NCBI GenBank assembly: GCA_040218415.1
Contig: JAVJRN010000061.1
Span: forward strand, 1-19,368
Direction of reading: 5' to 3'
Length of the DNA: 19,368 nucleotides
DNA from: JAVJRN01 sp040218415
Lineage (GTDB): Bacteria > Bacteroidota > Bacteroidia > Cytophagales > Cyclobacteriaceae
The first letter of the stretch is position 1. Every line of letters begins with the position of its first letter. Below, piece by piece: positions 15,523 to 19,368 of this stretch. The notes under the pieces were generated by a model. It saw only the letters and a program-made list of their open reading frames with translations, did not search any database and was not told the DNA's origin. The translations under genes were made by a program, and so were the position numbers.

Positions 15523-18060
15523 ATGATTGAGTCTTACTTAATTGATCGCGCTATCAACAAGGCACCCTTTGTTGATGAAATGACTTCCGGTGATGGGAAA
15601 GTTTCTCCTATCTGGAGTAAGCTCGCGAGATATTATGCAAATCTAGGCCCGGCTCAGATGGAGCAGTATCATGAGGATGTGGCTAAGCAGCTTCGTGAAA
15701 ATGGAGTGACCTACAATGTCTACGGCGATCCAGAGGGTATGAATCGGCCTTGGATGCTCGATCCTGTACCTATGATTTTTGGTGCCGACGATTGGGCAAC
15801 TATTGAGTCTGGTTTGAAGCAGCGAACCACGCTGCTTAATGAGATACTGAAAGATATTTATGGAAGTAGAAGCCTGATAAAGGAAGGCTTAATCCCTTTG
15901 GAACTCATCTATAATCATCCGGGATTTTTACGGCAGGTAGATAAAATTAAACTTTATGGAGAGCAGCAACTCATTCAGTATTCTGCGGACTTAGCGAGAG
16001 GACCAGATGGCCGAATGTGGGTGTTGCATGACAGAACAGATGCTCCTTCTGGTGCTGGTTATACTTTAGAGAATCGCGTGGCTATGACACGTGTTTATCC
16101 CGATCTCATTCGTGAAAATCAGGTAAGAAAAATAGCCAAGTACTATCAGACGCTGAAAAATACACTGACTTTACTTGCTTCTCAGAATAAGGAAGATCCA
16201 CGCATTGTGATGCTTTCTCCAGGGCCTAATAATGAGACTTTTTTTGAGCATGCGTACTTGTCTTCATTTATGGGAGTCACACTTGCGCTAGGGCAAGACC
16301 TCACGGTAAGCGATGGTTATGTTTGGCTTAAAACGATCAAGGGATTAGAAAAAGTAGATGTAGTCATACGACGTGTTGATGATGCCTATTGCGATCCTAT
16401 GGAGTTTAGAAGTGATTCTCAGCTTGGTGTGGTTGGTTTGATGGAAAGCGTGAGGCAAGGTAAAGTGCAGGTGATCAACCCACTTGGTTCTCGGGTATTG
16501 GAGAACCCCGGGTTTATGGCTTTTTTGCCAAAACTATCGAGAAGGATTCTTGGGGAAGAGTTGATTTTGCCATCCATTGCTACGTGGTGGTGTGGTCAAC
16601 CGGCCGAAATGAAATATGTGCTTGATAATATTGAGCATTTGGTTATTCGAAGAATATATCGAGACGAAGATTTTAGATCGGTATATGGTGCTAGTTTGAG
16701 TGCTGAAGCTTTGGCTAATTTAAAAGCCATCATCAAAAAATCGCCCTATCTTTTTGTCGGTCAAGAGATGATCGACTTTTCAACAACACCCTCATGGGTT
16801 GATAAAAAGCTGGTTGCGAGAAATTCAGTTTTTCGAAGCTACGTGGTGGCCGATGTGGAAAAGAAAACCTACGAAGTAATGCCCGGTGGGCTTTCAAGAA
16901 CTTCTCCTGAGAAAGGTGTTTTTATAGTATCCAATCAGTCAGGCGGCATCAGTAAGGACACTTGGGTGCTAGGTAAATCACAGGAACCTTATCATTTATC
17001 GCCCAGAAAAAGTGAACCAGCGCAGGCCGTCGTTCGCACGGTTCTGCCAAGCAGAACGGGGGAGCAGTTGTTTTGGCTTGGACGCTACTTGGAAAGATCG
17101 ATATATAACGTTCGATTTATGCGGATTGTGCTCAATGCCTACAATGAAATGGATGACGATATCCATATCAAGGAGGACAATACTATGTCAACGCTACTCA
17201 AAGGATTGACAATTTTGACGGGTACACGCCCTGGTTTTTTGAAGAAATCGGCACTGAAAAATCCTGAAAATGAATTAATGGCACTGGCATCCGACATGTC
17301 AAAAGTAGGAAGTCTGGCCAATACGCTGCAGGCTTTCTTGAGAAATGCCTATACGGTTCGGGATCGGTTAAGTCTCGATACCTGGCGAATATTGGATAGC
17401 ATTACCGAAGAACTTTCCTTTTTGCGAAATGCGAAGGATTTGAATAAAGTCTATCAGGCATTGGATAATCTGGTAATAAAAGTGATGGGATTTTATGGGT
17501 TGAATATTGACAATATGACCCGAGAGTCCACTTGGCACTTGTTGAATGCAGGTAGGTTTATCGAGTCGGCAATGAATAGCTGTACCGTGCTTAGCGCCAT
17601 GCTCACGAAGCGTTTTGATATCGATGCTAATAAGACGCTGATGGAAGACACCCTGCGCTGTAATGAGAGCTTGGTGACTTACCGATATCGTTACAGATCA
17701 AATCTTGAAATTTCCGGCGTATTGGACTTGCTCATAACCACTGAAGACAATCCTCGATCCATCGTATATCTCGTCATGAAAATTGACGAACATGTAAAGA
17801 GTCTTCCCAAGATGGAAGGTCAGTTACTGACCAAGGCGGGTAAAAAGCTGTTGGAAACGATCACAAAAATTCGCTTGTCGGACGTACATGAACTGGCCTT
17901 ACTCAATGAAGAAAAACAAGAGTATTCCAATTTGAAAGATTTCTTAGCTGAAATTATCGACTTGTTAAAAGAGATATCAGATATCGTATATGAACAATAT
18001 TTTAGTCATACTTCGAGCAAGTATAGTGTGATTCAAACAACCAACATCCCTGAGATATGA
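15523..18060 (+). CDS. Circularly permuted ATP-grasp (DUF404/DUF407) fused to alpha-E domain (DUF403)
   Basis: This is an 845-residue two-module protein. Residues of about 60-480 form a circularly permuted type 2 ATP-grasp (COG2308). Family blocks include GMNRPWMLDPVPMI (about 69-82), DLARGPDGRMWVLHDRTDAPSG (about 152-173, split in relatives by short loops), VIRRVDDAYCDP (about 281-292) and INPLGSRVLENPG (about 317-329). These carry the Arg, Asp and Asn residues expected around ATP and metal. Residues of about 508-830 are the helical alpha-E domain (COG2307), starting SRTGEQLFWLGRYLERS and continuing all-helical. In many bacteria the two parts are separate genes, so this is a fusion. ATP-grasp enzymes usually ligate a carboxylate to an amine through an acyl-phosphate. 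Here amide or peptide formation is inferred and the substrate is unknown. It starts 35 bases after the DUF2126 gene, and its TGA overlaps the ATG of the next gene. Confidence 0.94.
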   Translation: MIESYLIDRAINKAPFVDEMTSGDGKVSPIWSKLARYYANLGPAQMEQYHEDVAKQLRENGVTYNVYGDPEGMNRPWMLDPVPMIFGADDWATIESGLKQRTTLLNEILKDIYGSRSLIKEGLIPLELIYNHPGFLRQVDKIKLYGEQQLIQYSADLARGPDGRMWVLHDRTDAPSGAGYTLENRVAMTRVYPDLIRENQVRKIAKYYQTLKNTLTLLASQNKEDPRIVMLSPGPNNETFFEHAYLSSFMGVTLALGQDLTVSDGYVWLKTIKGLEKVDVVIRRVDDAYCDPMEFRSDSQLGVVGLMESVRQGKVQVINPLGSRVLENPGFMAFLPKLSRRILGEELILPSIATWWCGQPAEMKYVLDNIEHLVIRRIYRDEDFRSVYGASLSAEALANLKAIIKKSPYLFVGQEMIDFSTTPSWVDKKLVARNSVFRSYVVADVEKKTYEVMPGGLSRTSPEKGVFIVSNQSGGISKDTWVLGKSQEPYHLSPRKSEPAQAVVRTVLPSRTGEQLFWLGRYLERSIYNVRFMRIVLNAYNEMDDDIHIKEDNTMSTLLKGLTILTGTRPGFLKKSALKNPENELMALASDMSKVGSLANTLQAFLRNAYTVRDRLSLDTWRILDSITEELSFLRNAKDLNKVYQALDNLVIKVMGFYGLNIDNMTRESTWHLLNAGRFIESAMNSCTVLSAMLTKRFDIDANKTLMEDTLRCNESLVTYRYRYRSNLEISGVLDLLITTEDNPRSIVYLVMKIDEHVKSLPKMEGQLLTKAGKKLLETITKIRLSDVHELALLNEEKQEYSNLKDFLAEIIDLLKEISDIVYEQYFSHTSSKYSVIQTTNIPEI

Positions 18061-18953
18061 GTTACCAGGTTACACACATTACAGATTATATTTATGACAA
18101 TCCCGCCAAGCTTTGTCACAACATCATGTTCCAGATTCCGCATGATTTCCCTTTCCAAAAGGTAGAAAACTATGCTTACAACATCTATCCTGAGCCAAGT
18201 TTTGAAGTGCAGCGACAAGATTTTTTCGACAATAAGTATTTGTACTTTTCTATTGAGCGCTCCCACAAGAAGCTAACAGTTGTTTCGGAAAGTAAAATTA
18301 CGTTGAGCCGACCTGCTTGGATGGATGTTGACCCTTCCTCCTCACAACCATGGGAAAAGGTAGCTCAGTGGTTGCGGACGACAGAAGCCAAGAATGACAT
18401 CAGGCAGTTTTACTTGGCCTCCGATCATGTGAAAATCATTGATGGCGTGAAAGAATACACTTTGGAATCATTCACACCTGGCAGACCGATTATGGAGGCA
18501 ATGATAGAGCTGAATTCTAGGATTTTCAATGACTTTAAATTCACGCCTGGTTTTACCGATATAAGCACACCTTTGGAGCATGTTTTCGAGCACCGAAAGG
18601 GAGTTTGTCAAGATTTCGCACACTTTGGCTTGTCTTGTGTTAGATCTATTGGGTTGGCCGCTCGCTACATGAGTGGTTATATAGAAACATTGCCGCCTCC
18701 CGGTAAACCAAAAATGGTGGGAGCCGATGCTTCCCATGCTTGGATGGCACTTTTTATTCCAGAGTTAGATTGGGTCGAGTTTGATGCTACAAACAATTTG
18801 CTAGTGAGTGACCAGCATTTAAGAGTGGCTGTAGGTAGAGATTTTGCTGATGTCACGCCACTGAAAGGTATCGTTTACAGCTCTGGCAAGCAGAAAATGA
18901 ATGTAAGTGTGGATGTGCGCAATCTCGATGATGAGGAAGTAATTAACCCTTAA
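18057..18953 (+). CDS. Stand-alone transglutaminase-like protein
   Basis: This 298-residue protein comprises a bacterial transglutaminase N-terminal beta domain (about 1-90, beginning YQVTHITDYIYDNPAKLCHN) and a transglutaminase core (COG1305). The triad is complete: Cys184 in RKGVCQDFAHF, His227 in DASHAWMALF and Asp243 in EFDATNN. GLAARYMSGY between them is typical. In this family the fold acts as a cysteine peptidase or as an acyl transferase. The ATG overlaps the stop of the ATP-grasp/alpha-E gene (ATGA), so translation is coupled. No signal peptide is seen, suggesting action in the cytoplasm on the same substrate as its partners. It is related in fold to, but clearly different from, the N-terminal module of the first gene, so the operon carries two distinct copies of this catalytic type. 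Confidence 0.94.
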   Translation: MSYQVTHITDYIYDNPAKLCHNIMFQIPHDFPFQKVENYAYNIYPEPSFEVQRQDFFDNKYLYFSIERSHKKLTVVSESKITLSRPAWMDVDPSSSQPWEKVAQWLRTTEAKNDIRQFYLASDHVKIIDGVKEYTLESFTPGRPIMEAMIELNSRIFNDFKFTPGFTDISTPLEHVFEHRKGVCQDFAHFGLSCVRSIGLAARYMSGYIETLPPPGKPKMVGADASHAWMALFIPELDWVEFDATNNLLVSDQHLRVAVGRDFADVTPLKGIVYSSGKQKMNVSVDVRNLDDEEVINP

Positions 18954-18968
18954 TTCTAGATTTTTTTG

Positions 18969-18992
18969 GCTACTACAATAGCGCTTTTTTTT
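18969..18992 (+). terminator. Possible weak intrinsic terminator after the operon
   Basis: A short GCTA/TAGC stem (18969-18972 with 18979-18982) is followed, after two further bases, by a run of eight T (18985-18992), starting 16 bases after the transglutaminase stop. The stem is only four base pairs, so this is tentative. Confidence 0.3.
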
Positions 18993-19069
18993 AACGAGTG
19001 ACCCAGTAACACTCCAACCATACATTTAATGCTCTCACATCCTTGCATCCTCTTCATGTTGTATTTGCA

Positions 19070-19084
19070 CTCGTTATAAACGAG
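19070..19084. repeat. Perfect short inverted repeat
   Basis: CTCGTT and AACGAG flank a 3-base ATA loop. It is followed at once by a CGAGCG tandem and then by the palindrome AAGGATCCTT (19093-19102). It belongs to the repeat-rich leader upstream of the frame beginning at 19314. Confidence 0.4.
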
Positions 19085-19137
19085 CGCGAGCGAAGGATCC
19101 TTTCATTTTTCCGTTTATGCCTATTGTGAAACTGGGC

Positions 19138-19154
19138 GCGGCATTCCGTGCTGC
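19138..19154. repeat. Short hairpin in the non-coding leader
   Basis: GCGGCA (19138-19143) and TGCTGC (19149-19154) pair with one G-T and a 5-base loop. This is another small stem in the 18954-19313 stretch, which holds no gene I can support. Confidence 0.3.
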
Positions 19155-19223
19155 AAAACTTCTTATCTATTCTTCCGGTCAATTGTTTTTCACAGGTTCT
19201 ACAGGTGCCATTATCCGTCTTAT

Positions 19224-19273
19224 TATACGTTTAGCAGATATTATACGTATTAATATACGTAACTATACGTATA
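19224..19273. repeat. Cluster of four TATACGT repeats
   Basis: TATACGT occurs at 19224, 19242, 19254 and 19264 (start-to-start spacing 18, 12 and 10). The last copy is embedded in the perfect palindrome TATACGTATA (19264-19273). The cluster ends about 40 bases before the ATG at 19314, so it could be an operator array or a recombinase arm-site cluster. Its role is inference. Confidence 0.5.
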
Positions 19274-19313
19274 ATAATAAAGCTCTATTTTTATTTTTCG
19301 CGTTGTTTACCAG

Positions 19314-19368
19314 ATGAAACCGAATCTGAAAGAAAGACAAATCACATTGAAGCACATAGTCATCGATG
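19314..19368 (+). CDS. Start of a probable tyrosine recombinase / integrase, cut by the window edge
   Basis: An ATG at 19314 opens a frame that stays open to the window end and begins MKPNLKERQITLKHIVID. This resembles, from memory, the N-terminus of the Bacteroidetes tyrosine-type recombinase/integrase proteins that begin with a short charged lead and a TLKHLxI-like strand. Only 18 residues are visible, before any catalytic Arg-His-Tyr residues, so the call depends on N-terminal similarity alone. The repeat-rich, gene-free leader in front of it would suit a recombinase with its own target or control sites. It could instead be an unrelated small protein. Confidence 0.4.
   Translation, partial: MKPNLKERQITLKHIVID

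Noticed and set aside
18954..19313. True integron attC or attI sites
   Set aside because: I could not find paired core sites with the expected simple and inverted structure; only short hairpins and the TATACGT cluster are visible.
19117..19317. A 66-residue plus-strand open frame (MPIVKLGAAF...)
   Set aside because: Its composition follows the AT-rich TATACGT repeat region, it has no family resemblance, and it overlaps the probable integrase start.

Overview
The window looks like a chromosomal segment of a Bacteroidetes (Bacteroidota) bacterium, probably in the Cytophagales. Support comes from Bacteroidetes-type -7 promoter elements (TAnnTTTG) ahead of three genes, the absence of clear Shine-Dalgarno sequences, moderate GC with AT-rich spacers, and the protein families present. 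The genus is inference.

Layout. 1-426: a short reading frame resembling the C-terminal end of an SGNH-type hydrolase, possibly the decayed end of a longer gene. 667-4723: a minus-strand ABC permease/ATPase pair (YbbP/YbbA-like), divergent from a TesA-like SGNH esterase lipoprotein. This is the arrangement known from E. coli. 4767-6122: a sodium:alanine symporter (AGCS family). 6242-10229: a promoter followed by a tight trkA-trkH-lgt operon for potassium uptake and lipoprotein maturation. 10292-11626: an unrecognised minus-strand membrane protein with a C-terminal soluble domain. 11627-12142: a 516-base AT-rich spacer with short inverted and direct repeats and a promoter.

12143-18953 is the most interesting part: a three-gene operon. 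Gene 1 fuses a transglutaminase-like protease domain to a DUF2126 domain. Gene 2 fuses a circularly permuted ATP-grasp (DUF404/DUF407) to an alpha-E domain (DUF403). Gene 3 is a stand-alone transglutaminase-like protein whose start overlaps the stop of gene 2. Both transglutaminase modules keep a full Cys-His-Asp triad. Comparative genomics has predicted that this family set makes and processes peptide or amide-linked products, but I know of no demonstrated substrate.

18954-19313 is a non-coding stretch rich in small inverted repeats, with four TATACGT copies. It leads into an ATG at 19314 that opens a frame cut by the window edge. The first 18 residues resemble the N-terminus of Bacteroidetes tyrosine recombinases (integrases), so a mobile or integron-like region may begin here. 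No rRNA, tRNA, CRISPR array or complete insertion sequence was seen.
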